Shown: in pieces, positions 6,574 to 6,684 of the stretch
How the letters are laid out: the number at the start of each line of letters is the position of its first letter
How positions within the stretch are numbered: the stretch's first letter is position 1
Origin: an uncultured Bacilli bacterium
GTDB taxonomy: Bacteria > Bacillota_I > Bacilli_A > RF39 > UBA660
Direction: 5' to 3'
DNA length: 6,684 nucleotides
Assembly (NCBI GenBank): GCA_947624075.1
Contig: CANQIM010000066.1
Span: forward strand, 1 to 6,684
Program-made: the position numbers and the translations under genes
The notes under the pieces: generated by a model
What the model saw: only the letters and a program-made list of their open reading frames with translations
Databases searched by the model: none
Told to the model about the DNA's origin: nothing

Positions 6574-6603
6574 AAAAAACTGTGGTTATTTTCCACAATT
6601 TTT
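6574..6603 (-). terminator. hairpin terminator just upstream of the phase-variable promoter
   Basis: On the minus strand AAAAATTGTGG (6603-6593) pairs with CCACAGTTTTT (6585-6575), giving an 11-bp stem with one U-G wobble around a 7-nt loop, followed by the rest of a T6 run. This is a good intrinsic terminator for a gene entering from beyond the right edge. Its end lies one base from the -35 box (6572), so it would insulate the promoter from read-through. Read on the plus strand the wobble becomes a C-A mismatch, but a T run also follows. Confidence 0.6.
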
Positions 6604-6608
6604 CAAGT

Positions 6609-6669
6609 TGTAAATTTGCACAATAATTAATCTGTGAATTTGCAGGCTTTTTTGACTTAACTTTTTGCA
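6609..6669. repeat. three spaced TTTGCA repeats upstream of the hairpin
   Basis: TGTAAATTTGCA (6609-6620) and TGTGAATTTGCA (6633-6644) match at 11 of 12 positions, and TTTGCA recurs at 6664-6669. The TTTGCA cores start at 6615, 6639 and 6664, so they are 24 and 25 nt apart. They could be regulator-binding half-sites, a dispersed repeat element, or the tail of a gene to the right. On the minus strand two frames are open here (to TAA at 6588-6586 and TGA at 6571-6569), but neither has recognisable protein features. Confidence 0.4.
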
Positions 6670-6684
6670 CATTTTTTTGGCTAG

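Noticed and set aside
6569..6684. Possible 3' end of a minus-strand gene entering from the right edge
   Set aside because: Two overlapping frames are open and neither shows recognisable protein features, so no frame can be chosen. The hairpin at 6574-6603 does hint that some transcript ends here.

Overview
The window is very AT-rich and uses TGA as a genuine stop (yfmH ends on it), so the genetic code is the standard bacterial one. Strong GGAGG-type ribosome binding sites, an EF-P-associated YfmF/YfmH peptidase pair, a CotJC/Mn-catalase-like ferritin and a lipobox lipoprotein point to a low-GC Firmicute (Bacillota). An uncultured, host-associated Bacilli or Mollicutes-related lineage is likely, but this is inferred from composition and gene style, not proven.

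Layout. Positions 1-2168 lie on the minus strand and look like a redox and metal group. They hold a flavin reductase-like protein (its last residues run off the left edge) co-transcribed behind thioredoxin reductase trxB, which has a clear promoter, then a small diiron or dimanganese ferritin-like protein. From about 2185 to 4742 the plus strand carries a divergently transcribed two-gene operon of M16-like proteins, yfmF and yfmH. They overlap by 8 bp and end in a hairpin placed across the yfmH stop codon. From 4760 to 6684 everything is again on the minus strand: a thioredoxin-fold lipoprotein with a CPWC active site, then a membrane-anchored protein with a C-terminal phage-baseplate (gp10/collar-like) domain.

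The most interesting part is the right end. The baseplate-like surface protein is preceded by a perfect TTGACA -35 box and a perfect TATAAT -10 box. The 19-nt spacer between them contains ten consecutive G residues, which stand out sharply in this AT-rich DNA. This is the architecture of a slipped-strand, phase-variable promoter, like that known for Neisseria porA. Directly upstream are a hairpin that would block read-through and three TTTGCA repeats about 24-25 nt apart. The roughly 170-nt leader holds a possible small membrane ORF broken by one base in a T6 run. The reading is an on/off or graded switch controlling a cell-surface protein built from a phage tail module.

The 317 bases from 6368 to 6684 contain no secure gene; they hold the leader, promoter, homopolymer, hairpin and repeats listed below.
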